Shown here piece after piece: positions 1 to 9,477 of a DNA stretch of 16,307 nt. Source of the stretch: JBIIUJ01 sp044340025 (GTDB taxonomy: Bacteria; Pseudomonadota; Alphaproteobacteria; Caulobacterales; Aquidulcibacteraceae); the NCBI GenBank assembly GCA_044340025.1, contig JBIIUJ010000048.1:1-16307 (forward strand). Reading direction: 5' to 3'. Numbering within the stretch: position 1 is the first letter of the stretch; each line of letters opens with the position of its first letter. The notes beneath the pieces were generated by a model, which saw only the letters and a list, made by a program, of their open reading frames with translations, made no database searches and was not told the origin of the DNA. A program made the translations under genes and the position numbers.

Positions 1-802
1 GGCCGCCGCCAAGCTGAAGCGCGCCCAGGAGACGGCGGAGGCCGCGCGCCCCTATGCCGATCGGGTGGCGGGCGTTGTGGCCAACCTCGCCGCCTCGGTG
101 GCGGGCTCCGACAGCGCGCCGAGGCTTCTCAAGGGCTCCGGCAGGGATGCGGTGCATCTGGTGGTGGTCGCCACGTCCGAGCGCGGTCTGTGCGGCGGCT
201 TCAACACCAATATCGTGAAGAAGGCGCGCGAGCTGATCGCCAGCCTGGAGGCCCAGGGCAAGACGGTGAAGATCCTCACCGCCGGCAAGAAGGGCCGCGA
301 TCAGCTGAAGCGGCTTCATGCCGCCAAGATGATCGATCACGTCGATTTCGCCGGCGTGCGCCAGGTGGGCGTGGCCCAGGCGGACGCGATCGTGGCCAAG
401 GTGATGGCGCTGTTCGAGGCTGGCGAGATCGATGTCGCAACCCTCGTCTATTCGAAATTCCGCTCCGTGATCGCCCAGACGCCCACCCTGCAGCAGCTTG
501 TGCCCGTGGTGGCGCCGGAAGGCGCAGTCGCGCCCGACCTCGGCGGCGCCATCTACAGATACGAGCCGGGCGAAGCCGCGATTCTCGAAGCGCTGCTTCC
601 GCGTTACATCACCAGCCAGGTGCTGCGGGCGCTCTATGAGAACGGGGCCGGCTTCTATGGCGCGCAAATGGGCGCGATGGACAACGCCACCCGCAACGCC
701 GGCGACCTGATCAAGAAACTGACGCTGCAGATGAACCGCAAGCGCCAGGCCATGATCACCACGGAACTGACGGAAATCATCTCCGGCGCGTCGGCTGTGT
801 GA
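1..802 (+). CDS. atpG: ATP synthase F1 gamma subunit (5' partial)
   Basis: Gamma is the central rotating shaft of F1 ATP synthase, which couples proton flow through Fo to ATP synthesis on the beta subunits at the cytoplasmic face of the inner membrane. The reading frame is open from base 2, so the gene starts upstream of the window; 266 residues are visible and roughly 25 N-terminal residues are missing compared with the usual length near 290. The central segment SERGLCGGFNTNI and the C-terminal helix (MDNATRNAGDLIKKL, then MNRKRQAMITTELTEI) are hallmarks of the family and contact the catalytic hexamer. The GTG at 65 is internal and is not the start. The stop at 800-802 is followed by a 36-bp gap and a toxin-antitoxin pair, not directly by atpD. 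Identification is secure. Confidence 0.97.
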   Translation, partial: AAAKLKRAQETAEAARPYADRVAGVVANLAASVAGSDSAPRLLKGSGRDAVHLVVVATSERGLCGGFNTNIVKKARELIASLEAQGKTVKILTAGKKGRDQLKRLHAAKMIDHVDFAGVRQVGVAQADAIVAKVMALFEAGEIDVATLVYSKFRSVIAQTPTLQQLVPVVAPEGAVAPDLGGAIYRYEPGEAAILEALLPRYITSQVLRALYENGAGFYGAQMGAMDNATRNAGDLIKKLTLQMNRKRQAMITTELTEIISGASAV

Positions 803-803
803 T

Positions 804-832
804 TTGACAGCATTGCTAGCAAGGACGATTCT
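804..832 (+). promoter_or_regulatory. Candidate promoter of the toxin-antitoxin module
   Basis: A perfect TTGACA (804-809) begins directly after the atpG stop codon. Seventeen bases later lies a weak -10-like GATTCT (827-832), matching three of six consensus positions. A start point 6-7 bases downstream would fall at or next to the A of the antitoxin ATG at 839, so the transcript could be leaderless or nearly so. The Shine-Dalgarno-like AAGGAC (821-826) serves transcripts reading through from atpG. This is inferred from sequence only; the -10 is poor. Confidence 0.45.
813..822. promoter_or_regulatory. Palindromic operator candidate for the antitoxin
   Basis: TTGCTAGCAA is a perfect 10-bp palindrome lying between the -35 and -10 of the candidate promoter. 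Ribbon-helix-helix antitoxins of the FitA/VapB type bind short inverted repeats in their own promoter, and toxin binding strengthens the repression. The position is ideal for blocking RNA polymerase. It also contains the rare tetramer CTAG. Binding by the adjacent antitoxin is an inference. Confidence 0.5.
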
Positions 833-838
833 CGGCCC

Positions 839-1153
839 ATGGCCACGCTGACCATCCGCAACCTGCCCGACGCCGTGCGCGACAAGCTGCGCGCACGCGC
901 CGCCGCGCATGGGCGCAGCATGGAGGCGGAGGCCCGCGCGGTTCTGGAGGCGGAGGTGGATGCTGTCTCCGACAGCGCGGCGCGGGGCGATCGGATTGCG
1001 GCGATACAGGCAAAAGTCCGCGCTGCGCTGACGGCCGCCAACGGCGGGGTGATGCCGACGGGAGTCGTCGACGATTGGCTGGCGGAAAAGCGTGAGATCG
1101 CCGCCGCCGAGCAGGCCCGTTACGACGCCGTGGCGCGAAGGGCCGCACCATGA
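839..1153 (+). CDS. vapB: FitA-like ribbon-helix-helix antitoxin (VapB type)
   Basis: This is a 104-residue antitoxin expected to neutralise the PIN toxin encoded next and to repress the shared promoter as a dimer of ribbon-helix-helix domains. The N-terminus ATLTIRNLP (2-10) is the DNA-binding beta strand, followed by a first helix and the turn HGRSMEAEARAVL (24-36), which closely matches the FitA family pattern HGRSMEAEvRaiL. The C-terminal half, including GVVDDWLAEKREIAA, is helical and charged and is the probable toxin-binding region. The ATG at 839 follows AAGGAC (821-826) at a rather long 12-base spacing. Its end overlaps the toxin start in an ATGA. The odd feature is its location, inside the ATP synthase operon between atpG and atpD. 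Family assignment is strong; the exact subfamily (FitA or VapB) is less certain. Confidence 0.9.
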   Translation: MATLTIRNLPDAVRDKLRARAAAHGRSMEAEARAVLEAEVDAVSDSAARGDRIAAIQAKVRAALTAANGGVMPTGVVDDWLAEKREIAAAEQARYDAVARRAAP

Positions 1154-1524
1154 CGCGGGTTCTGGATACGTCCGCCGTCGTGGCATTGATCCTGGAGGAG
1201 CCAGGCGTCGAGGCCGCTCGCGCCGCCGCCATGGAAGGCGCAGCGATGTCGACCGTGAACGTGGCGGAATCCATCGAGATCCTGGTGCGTCGTGGCATGC
1301 CGCGTGCCCAGGCCGCAGAAGCGCTCCATGACCTGCCCTTCCAGTGGCGGTCGCCAGGTTGGTCGGAGGCCCAAGACGCCGCCGCCCTCGCCACCGTGAA
1401 AGGCCTGTCGCTGGGCGACCGGTTCTGCATCGCCCTCGGGCGCACCCTGAAATCCTCTGTCGTCACCGCCGACCGCGCGTGGTCCCAATCGGACCTTGGC
1501 GTGTCGGTCGAACTCATCCGCTGA
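1150..1524 (+). CDS. vapC: PIN-domain ribonuclease toxin (VapC/FitB family)
   Basis: This is a 124-residue PIN-domain protein, the expected length for a VapC toxin. Such toxins are Mg2+/Mn2+-dependent endoribonucleases that cut specific RNAs, often tRNA or rRNA, when the antitoxin is degraded. The four acidic metal-binding residues of the PIN fold can all be seen: D6 in VLDTSA, E40 in NVAESIEIL, D90 in LSLGDRFCIAL and D108 in VVTADRAW. The active site therefore looks intact. The start ATG overlaps the antitoxin stop (ATGA), giving tight translational coupling, and GAAGGG at 1137-1142 is the ribosome-binding site inside the antitoxin gene. Only 32 bases separate its stop from atpD, so read-through transcripts of the ATP operon must cross both genes. 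The RNA target cannot be told from sequence. Confidence 0.92.
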   Translation: MTRVLDTSAVVALILEEPGVEAARAAAMEGAAMSTVNVAESIEILVRRGMPRAQAAEALHDLPFQWRSPGWSEAQDAAALATVKGLSLGDRFCIALGRTLKSSVVTADRAWSQSDLGVSVELIR

Positions 1525-1556
1525 TCCAGCAAGACCGCAAGGCAAGGAAAGCCGCC

Positions 1557-2996
1557 ATGACCATCGCCATGAAAGGCCGCATCTCCCAAGTGATCGGGGC
1601 CGTCGTCGACGTCGAGTTCGACGGCGCGCTGCCGGACATCCTCAATGCGCTGGAGACCCAGAACCAGGGCAAGCGCCTTGTGCTCGAAGTTGCCCAGCAC
1701 CTGGGCGACGGCGCGGTGCGCACCATCGCGATGGACGCCACAGAGGGTCTCGTGCGCGGTCAGGACGTGACCGACACCGGCAGCCCGATCATGGTGCCGG
1801 TCGGTCCGGGCACGCTGGGACGCATCCTCAATGTCGTCGGCGAGCCGATCGACGAGGCCGGCGAGGTCAAGTCGGAGATCTTCCGCTCGATCCATGCCTC
1901 GGCCCCGGCCTTCGTGGACCAGAAGCCGGAGCCGGAAATTCTCGTCACCGGCATCAAGGTCGTGGACCTGCTCTGCCCCTATGCCAAGGGCGGCAAGATC
2001 GGCCTGTTCGGCGGCGCGGGCGTCGGCAAGACGGTGCTGATCCAAGAGCTGATCAACAATATCGCCAAGGCCTATGGCGGCTATTCGGTGCTGGCGGGCG
2101 TGGGCGAGCGCACGCGCGAGGGTAACGACCTCTATCACGAGATGATCGAGAGCCGCGTGAACGTGGACCCGAAGGAAAACAACGGCTCCACCGAAGGCTC
2201 GCGCTGCACGCTGGTCTATGGCCAGATGAACGAGCCGCCGGGCGCGCGCGCGCGCGTGGCGCTGACGGGCCTCGCCCAGTGCGAATACTTCCGCGACGAG
2301 GAGGGCAAGGACGTGCTCTTCTTCGTGGACAACATCTTCCGCTTCACCCAGGCCGGTTCGGAAGTGTCCGCGCTTCTGGGCCGCATCCCCTCCGCCGTGG
2401 GCTATCAGCCGACGCTCGCCACAGACATGGGCGGGCTTCAGGAGCGCATCACCTCCACGGTGAAGGGCTCGATCACCTCTGTGCAGGCGATTTACGTCCC
2501 GGCCGACGACCTGACCGACCCGGCGCCGGCCGCCTCCTTCGCCCACCTGGACGCGACGACGGTGCTGAACCGTTCCATCGCGGAAAAGGGCATCTATCCG
2601 GCGGTGGACCCGCTGGATTCCACCTCGCGCATCCTCGAGCCGCGCGTGGTCGGCCAGGAGCATTACGAGACGGCCCGCAAGGTCCAGTCGATCCTCCAGC
2701 AATACAAGGCGCTGCAGGACATCATCGCCATCCTCGGGATGGATGAGCTGTCTGAAGAGGACAAGCTCGTGGTGGCCCGCGCCCGCAAGATCGAGCGCTT
2801 CCTCTCCCAGCCCTTCCATGTGGCCGAGGTCTTCACCGGCTCGCCGGGCGTGCTCGTCGACCTGAAGGAGACGATCCGCGGCTTCAAGGGCCTGTGCGAC
2901 GGCGAGTTCGACCACCTGCCCGAGCAGGCCTTCTATATGGTCGGCACGATCGACAATGCGATCGCCAAGGCCGCCAAGATGGCGGCTGACGTCTGA
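1557..2996 (+). CDS. atpD: ATP synthase F1 beta subunit
   Basis: Beta carries the catalytic nucleotide site of F1 ATP synthase. The 479-residue protein has the P-loop GGAGVGKT (152-159), the catalytic GERTREG (183-189, the Glu positions ATP hydrolysis water), the MNEPPGAR segment (224-231), the Walker B strand LFFVDNI ending at D258, and the conserved SALLGRIPSAVGYQPTL stretch. Nothing is missing. The ATG at 1557 was chosen because AAGGAAA lies at 1544-1550 with a 6-base spacing; the frame is open far upstream, through the toxin gene, but in a different frame from it. An alternative ATG four codons in (1569) has a poorer site. It lies after the toxin-antitoxin insertion and is followed by a hairpin before atpC. 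Confidence 0.98.
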   Translation: MTIAMKGRISQVIGAVVDVEFDGALPDILNALETQNQGKRLVLEVAQHLGDGAVRTIAMDATEGLVRGQDVTDTGSPIMVPVGPGTLGRILNVVGEPIDEAGEVKSEIFRSIHASAPAFVDQKPEPEILVTGIKVVDLLCPYAKGGKIGLFGGAGVGKTVLIQELINNIAKAYGGYSVLAGVGERTREGNDLYHEMIESRVNVDPKENNGSTEGSRCTLVYGQMNEPPGARARVALTGLAQCEYFRDEEGKDVLFFVDNIFRFTQAGSEVSALLGRIPSAVGYQPTLATDMGGLQERITSTVKGSITSVQAIYVPADDLTDPAPAASFAHLDATTVLNRSIAEKGIYPAVDPLDSTSRILEPRVVGQEHYETARKVQSILQQYKALQDIIAILGMDELSEEDKLVVARARKIERFLSQPFHVAEVFTGSPGVLVDLKETIRGFKGLCDGEFDHLPEQAFYMVGTIDNAIAKAAKMAADV

Positions 2997-3010
2997 GATC
3001 CCTTCCCATT

Positions 3011-3039
3011 CGCCCCGGCGCGCTAGAGCAGCCGGGGCG
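3011..3039 (+). other. Intercistronic hairpin between atpD and atpC
   Basis: CGCCCCGGC (3011-3019) and GCCGGGGCG (3031-3039) form a perfect 9-bp GC-rich stem with an 11-base loop (3020-3030). There is no T-run, so it is unlikely to be a terminator. It ends just before GAGG (3041-3044), the ribosome-binding site of atpC. It may protect mRNA ends or tune epsilon translation relative to beta. Confidence 0.55.
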
Positions 3040-3050
3040 CGAGGCGCACC

Positions 3051-3452
3051 ATGGCTGACAAGCTGCACTTCTCTCTGGTTTCGCCCGAGCGCGAGTTGTT
3101 TTCCGGCGATGTGGAGCACGTCGTGGTTCCCGGCGTGGAGGGGCAGTTCGGCGTTCTGTCGCGCCATGCGCCCTTCATGACCGTGATCAAGCCGGGCGCC
3201 CTGCGCATTCTGGATGGCGGAGCAGAGCGCCGCATCTATGTCGGCGGCGGCTTTGCCGACGTGACGCCCGCCGGCCTGACCGTGCTTGCCGAAGATGCGG
3301 TGGACCTGACGACAGTGGATCGCGCCGCGCTGGACCAGGATCTGAAGGATGCGCAGGAAGACCTGCGCGACGCCAGGGACGAGGCGCACCGCGCCCGTGC
3401 GGCGGCGTCCATCGCGCGGATCGAGGCGCTCAAGGCGGCGCTCGCGGGCTGA
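3051..3452 (+). CDS. atpC: ATP synthase F1 epsilon subunit
   Basis: Epsilon binds gamma at the foot of the F1 shaft, helps couple it to the c-ring and inhibits wasteful ATP hydrolysis. The 133-residue length is normal. The N-terminal beta-sandwich is clear: LHFSLVSPERELFSGDVEHV, then the family signature PGVEGQFGVLSRHAP (27-41) and PGALRI (48-53). The C-terminal part from about residue 88 (DRAALDQDLKDAQEDLRDA, then IARIEALKAAL) is the two-helix regulatory domain. GAGG at 3041-3044 with 6-base spacing supports the ATG at 3051. It is the last gene of the ATP operon here; no clear terminator follows before the tRNA promoter. Confidence 0.96.
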   Translation: MADKLHFSLVSPERELFSGDVEHVVVPGVEGQFGVLSRHAPFMTVIKPGALRILDGGAERRIYVGGGFADVTPAGLTVLAEDAVDLTTVDRAALDQDLKDAQEDLRDARDEAHRARAAASIARIEALKAALAG

Positions 3453-3496
3453 TTTTCGGGCCGCGCGCGCAGATCGGGCGCGACTGATCCGGCCCG

Positions 3497-3525
3497 TTGC
3501 GCGGGTCCTGTTTCGCCCCTATAAG
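3497..3525 (+). promoter_or_regulatory. Candidate promoter of the tRNA-Tyr/tRNA-Gly/tuf unit
   Basis: TTGCGC (3497-3502), a 17-base spacer, and TATAAG (3520-3525) within CCCCTATAAGCCC. This is a good sigma70-type promoter in an alphaproteobacterial context and is correctly placed about 110 bp before the first tRNA. No promoter is seen between the tRNAs and tuf, so all three genes may share it. Confidence 0.55.
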
Positions 3526-3554
3526 CCCGCGCTCATCGCAAGAGAGGCGTGTTT

Positions 3555-3577
3555 GGCGCAGCGGTTTTCGCTGCGCC
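3555..3577 (+). other. Leader hairpin upstream of tRNA-Tyr
   Basis: GGCGCAGCG (3555-3563) pairs perfectly with CGCTGCGCC (3569-3577) over a 5-base loop GTTTT. No T-run follows, so it is not a simple terminator. It lies in the predicted leader of the tRNA transcript and could be a processing or anti-termination element. It could also be a decayed terminator of the ATP operon. Confidence 0.4.
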
Positions 3578-3635
3578 GGATCGTCGAGGAGGAGAGTTTC
3601 TCTCAAGCCCTCGCCGGGCTGGCGACAGCGGCGGA

Positions 3636-3721
3636 GGTGGGGTGGCCGAGTGGTTAATGGCAGCAGACTGTAAATCTGCCCGCGAGAGCGTACGCTGGTT
3701 CGAATCCAGCCCCCACCACCA
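3636..3721 (+). tRNA. tRNA-Tyr (anticodon GTA)
   Basis: The acceptor stem is GGTGGGG (3636-3642) paired with CCCCACC (3711-3717), followed by discriminator A and an encoded CCA (3719-3721). The anticodon stem GCAGA/TCTGC encloses loop CTGTAAA, with anticodon GTA at 3670-3672. The T arm is GCTGG-TTCGAAT-CCAGC (3694-3710). A long variable arm with a CGC/GCG stem (around 3681-3690) makes it a class II tRNA, as expected for bacterial tRNA-Tyr. It decodes UAU and UAC. Confidence 0.95.
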
Positions 3722-3745
3722 TCGCCGAACCGTTTCCATGCTTCG

Positions 3746-3819
3746 GCGGGCATAGCACAATGGTAGTGCAGCAGCCTTCCAAGCTGAGGATGCGGGTTCG
3801 ATCCCCGCTGCCCGCTCCA
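3746..3819 (+). tRNA. tRNA-Gly (anticodon TCC)
   Basis: The acceptor stem is GCGGGCA (3746-3752) with TGCCCGC (3809-3815), then discriminator T and an encoded CCA (3817-3819). The D stem is GCAC/GTGC. The anticodon loop is CTTCCAA with TCC at 3778-3780, and its stem GCAGC/GCTGA leaves one G-A mismatch at the outer pair. The T arm contains GGTTCGATCC. It reads GGA and GGG codons. It lies 24 bases after tRNA-Tyr and 57 bases before tuf, echoing the tyrU-glyT-thrT-tufB cluster of enteric bacteria, but with no tRNA-Thr. Confidence 0.95.
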
Positions 3820-3876
3820 TCTTGCGATACGCAACACCCCTGACCCAGCGACCCTAGAGCAACGAGAGCCTGTCCG

Positions 3877-5067
<1,191 letters not shown>

Positions 5068-5094
5068 TCCGAGCGGCGCGATCCGGCGCCGGAA

Positions 5095-5131
5095 TGGCGC
5101 TGTAACGGCACTATGGTGGCGCTGTAACGGC
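5095..5131 (+). repeat. 15-bp direct repeat after tuf
   Basis: TGGCGCTGTAACGGC occurs at 5095-5109 and again at 5117-5131, a 22-base period. The second copy also holds a small inverted repeat, GGCGC...GCGCC (5118-5122, 5130-5134). It lies between the tuf stop and its terminator, in the 3' untranslated part of the mRNA. The function is unknown. Confidence 0.7.
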
Positions 5132-5148
5132 GCCAGTCCGAATGACTT

Positions 5149-5178
5149 AAGGCCCCGGGGCGACCCCCGGGGCCTTTT
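5149..5178 (+). terminator. Rho-independent terminator of tuf
   Basis: AAGGCCCCGGGG (5149-5160) pairs perfectly with CCCCGGGGCCTT (5165-5176) across a 4-base loop CGAC, and a T-run covers 5175-5178. The 12-bp GC-rich stem followed by T residues is a textbook intrinsic terminator, 81 bases after the tuf stop. Confidence 0.9.
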
Positions 5179-5245
5179 GCATTCGGGGCGCGGCCAAGCC
5201 CCAGGCCACCTTCATCAGGCAGTTCGCCGGAGAAGGCGACGATGT

Positions 5246-5283
5246 CTTCCCCCGCGTGCGGGGGAAGTGTCGGCGGAGCCGAC
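5246..5283. repeat. Double-hairpin palindromic intergenic repeat (REP-like)
   Basis: The first hairpin is CTTCCCCCGC (5246-5255) with GCGGGGGAAG (5258-5267), a perfect 10-bp stem. The second is GTCGGC (5269-5274) with GCCGAC (5278-5283) over loop GGA. Elements of this look, a CCCCCGC/GCGGGGG palindrome followed by a short hairpin, recur between genes in many alphaproteobacterial genomes. It lies in the gap of about 400 bases between tuf and acnA, which otherwise holds only the tuf terminator, a direct repeat and the acnA promoter; I see no gene there. Confidence 0.6.
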
Positions 5284-5346
5284 GAAGGGGGCCGTCTTCT
5301 GCTGCATCGGGCTGCGCCGCAGGTTCTCCCTCCCCCAAGGGTCGGA

Positions 5347-5376
5347 TTGAAACTTTTCACCTCTTGGGCGTATAGA
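5347..5376 (+). promoter_or_regulatory. Candidate acnA promoter
   Basis: TTGAAA (5347-5352) and TATAGA (5371-5376) are separated by 18 bases (17 if GTATAG is used). This would give a leader of about 80 bases before the acnA ATG. No iron-responsive or other known regulatory motif was recognised in the leader. Confidence 0.5.
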
Positions 5377-5464
5377 GGCTGCGCCGCGCGTCTGGTCCGA
5401 CTCCAGAAGGGGCACTCCCCGCCGCGCCTGCGATTCTCGACAACGACAATCCAGGACGAAACCC

Positions 5465-8149
<2,685 letters not shown>

Positions 8150-8171
8150 CGCCGAAACCGGCCCAAAAGAC

Positions 8172-8208
8172 AAAGGCCTCGCCGGCGGTGCGCTGGCGAG
8201 GCCTTTTT
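8172..8208. terminator. Bidirectional terminator between acnA and secB
   Basis: AAAGGCCTCGCC (8172-8183) and GGCGAGGCCTTT (8195-8206) form a perfect 12-bp stem with an 11-base loop, followed by a T-run to 8208. On the minus strand the same stem is followed by TTTGTCTTTT, so it can end both the acnA and the convergent secB transcripts. Confidence 0.88.
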
Positions 8209-8229
8209 CGTTGACGGGGCCAGCAGGTT

Positions 8230-8724
8230 CTAGCTCGGCACGCCGCCCTGTTGCTGACGCTGCTCCATCTGAGCGCGATACAGGCCGACAAAGTCGATCG
8301 GGTCGAGCATCAGCGGCGGGTGGCCGCCCTCGCGCGTCATGTCGGCGAGCACGCGGCGCGCAAACGGGAAGATGGTGCGCGGGCACTCGATCAGCAGGAT
8401 CGGCTCGAAATCCGGCCCGGAAATATTCTGGAACTCGAAAAGGCCGGCATAGACGAGCTCGGCGATGAACACGACTTCCGATCCGCGCGAGCCTTGCGCC
8501 CTCATCCGCAGCGCCACCTCGTAGAGGCCCGGCCCATCGGCGAGCGCCATCGCGTTCACATCGATTTGAAGGTCGATCTGGGGCTGATCCTGGCCCGCAC
8601 GCAGCGTTTGCGGCGCGCCCGGGTTCTCAAAGGACATGTCCTTGACGTATTGGGCGAGGACACGAAGCTGAGGCTGACCCGCAGCGGCGCCATTGTCTGC
8701 CGGAGACGCGGCGAGATCGGACAT
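8230..8724 (-). CDS. secB: Protein-export chaperone SecB
   Basis: SecB is a homotetrameric cytoplasmic chaperone that keeps preproteins unfolded and passes them to SecA at the SecYEG translocon. The 164-residue protein matches alphaproteobacterial SecB: LRVLAQYVKDMSFENPGAP near residues 21-38, then the conserved EVVFIAELVYAGLFEFQNI segment and LIECPRTIFPFARRVLADMTREGG, which form the core of the fold. The C-terminus ends in a glutamine-rich tail. The start at 8724 is fixed by a good AAGGAG (plus-strand 8731-8736) 6 bases upstream; a longer frame to 8778 would add residues that do not match the family. The gene is divergent from the timA-like operon and convergent with acnA. Confidence 0.95.
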   Translation of the reverse strand: MSDLAASPADNGAAAGQPQLRVLAQYVKDMSFENPGAPQTLRAGQDQPQIDLQIDVNAMALADGPGLYEVALRMRAQGSRGSEVVFIAELVYAGLFEFQNISGPDFEPILLIECPRTIFPFARRVLADMTREGGHPPLMLDPIDFVGLYRAQMEQRQQQGGVPS

Positions 8725-8788
8725 TGGAAACTCCTTGTTTGCGGCCGGGCCGCTACCATGCGCCCCTGATGTCTGCAACGCGTAAAGG

Positions 8789-8817
8789 CTGACGCGGGCC
8801 CCGAGACGCCCTATATG
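8789..8817 (+). promoter_or_regulatory. Candidate promoter of the timA-like/mltA/smr operon
   Basis: CTGACG (8789-8794), a 17-base spacer and TATATG (8812-8817). A start point near 8824 would leave a leader of about 20 bases before the ATG at 8845. The alternative ATG at 8815 falls inside the -10, which argues for the later start. Confidence 0.45.
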
Positions 8818-8844
8818 AGACAGACGGAAAGCGGCGACCCCCTA

Positions 8845-9477
8845 ATGCAAGGTTCTTCAGGCTTGATCGAGATCCTCTTCTTCGCGCTTGTCGCCGGCGG
8901 CGTGCTCTTCCGGCTCTATCAGGTGCTCGGCCGCAAGACGGGGGCGGAGCGTCCCGATCCGCGCCCCGAACGCCCCGTGGGCGGCAGGCCTGTTCTGCGC
9001 CCCGTGCCCGATGCGCCGCGCCCCGACGAAGCGGAGGACGCCCCCCGCACGATGGAGGGCGCCATGCCCGGCGCGTCCGGCCTCACCGCCATCGGGCAGG
9101 CCGATCCCAGCTTCACGCCGCAATCCTTCCTGAAGGGCGCACGCGCCGCCTACGAGATGATCGTGGAAGCGTTCGGCCGCGGCGATGAAGCCACGCTGCG
9201 CCCGCTGCTCGCGCCCGACGTGTTCGACGCCTATGCTGCCGCGATCAAGCAGCGCCAGGCCGAGGGCGCCCCCCCGATCGAGCTGGTGCGCCTGCGCACC
9301 GCCGAGATCACGAAGGCGGAACTCGATGGCTCCATCGCGCGCGTGACCGTGAGCTACAAGGCCGAACTCGCGCATGGCTCCGACGGCCTGCGCGAGACGG
9401 ACGAGCACTGGACCTATGAGCGCGATACCCGCTCGCGCGATCCGAACTGGGTGCTGAGCGAAGTCGACGCGCAATGA
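8845..9477 (+). CDS. timA: Tim44/TimA-like membrane-anchored protein
   Basis: The 210-residue protein belongs to the bacterial Tim44-like family; alphaproteobacterial members (TimA) are inner-membrane-associated proteins with a domain related to mitochondrial Tim44, and their exact role is not settled. One transmembrane segment spans about residues 7-22 (LIEILFFALVAGGVLF), followed by the family signature RLYQVLGRKTG. A proline/arginine-rich linker follows (about 35-70), then the Tim44-like domain from about residue 90: FLKGARAAYEMIVEAF, GDEATLRPLLAPDVFDAY, and the C-terminal EHWTYERDTRSRDPNWVL. ATG 8845 is preferred to ATG 8815 because homologues begin at the hydrophobic segment and 8815 overlaps the predicted -10; no strong Shine-Dalgarno is visible. 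It overlaps mltA by ATGA. An envelope role fits with MltA next door and SecB upstream, but this is inference. Confidence 0.88.
   Translation: MQGSSGLIEILFFALVAGGVLFRLYQVLGRKTGAERPDPRPERPVGGRPVLRPVPDAPRPDEAEDAPRTMEGAMPGASGLTAIGQADPSFTPQSFLKGARAAYEMIVEAFGRGDEATLRPLLAPDVFDAYAAAIKQRQAEGAPPIELVRLRTAEITKAELDGSIARVTVSYKAELAHGSDGLRETDEHWTYERDTRSRDPNWVLSEVDAQ

Noticed and set aside
816..3389. Long open frame (857 codons) on the minus strand
   Set aside because: It lies opposite the toxin-antitoxin pair, atpD and atpC, has low-complexity Arg/His-rich composition and no family motif; it is a by-product of high GC on the opposite strand.
3457..3496. Terminator after atpC
   Set aside because: CGGGCC/GGCCCG can pair, but the arms are 28 bases apart, the stem is only 6 bp and no T-run follows.
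5377..5464. Riboswitch or iron-responsive element in the acnA leader
   Set aside because: No recognisable aptamer core or IRE-type hairpin is visible in the leader of about 80 bases.
8725..8778. Upstream start for SecB at 8778
   Set aside because: The added 18 residues do not fit the family, and the strong AAGGAG lies inside that extension, 6 bases before the ATG at 8724.
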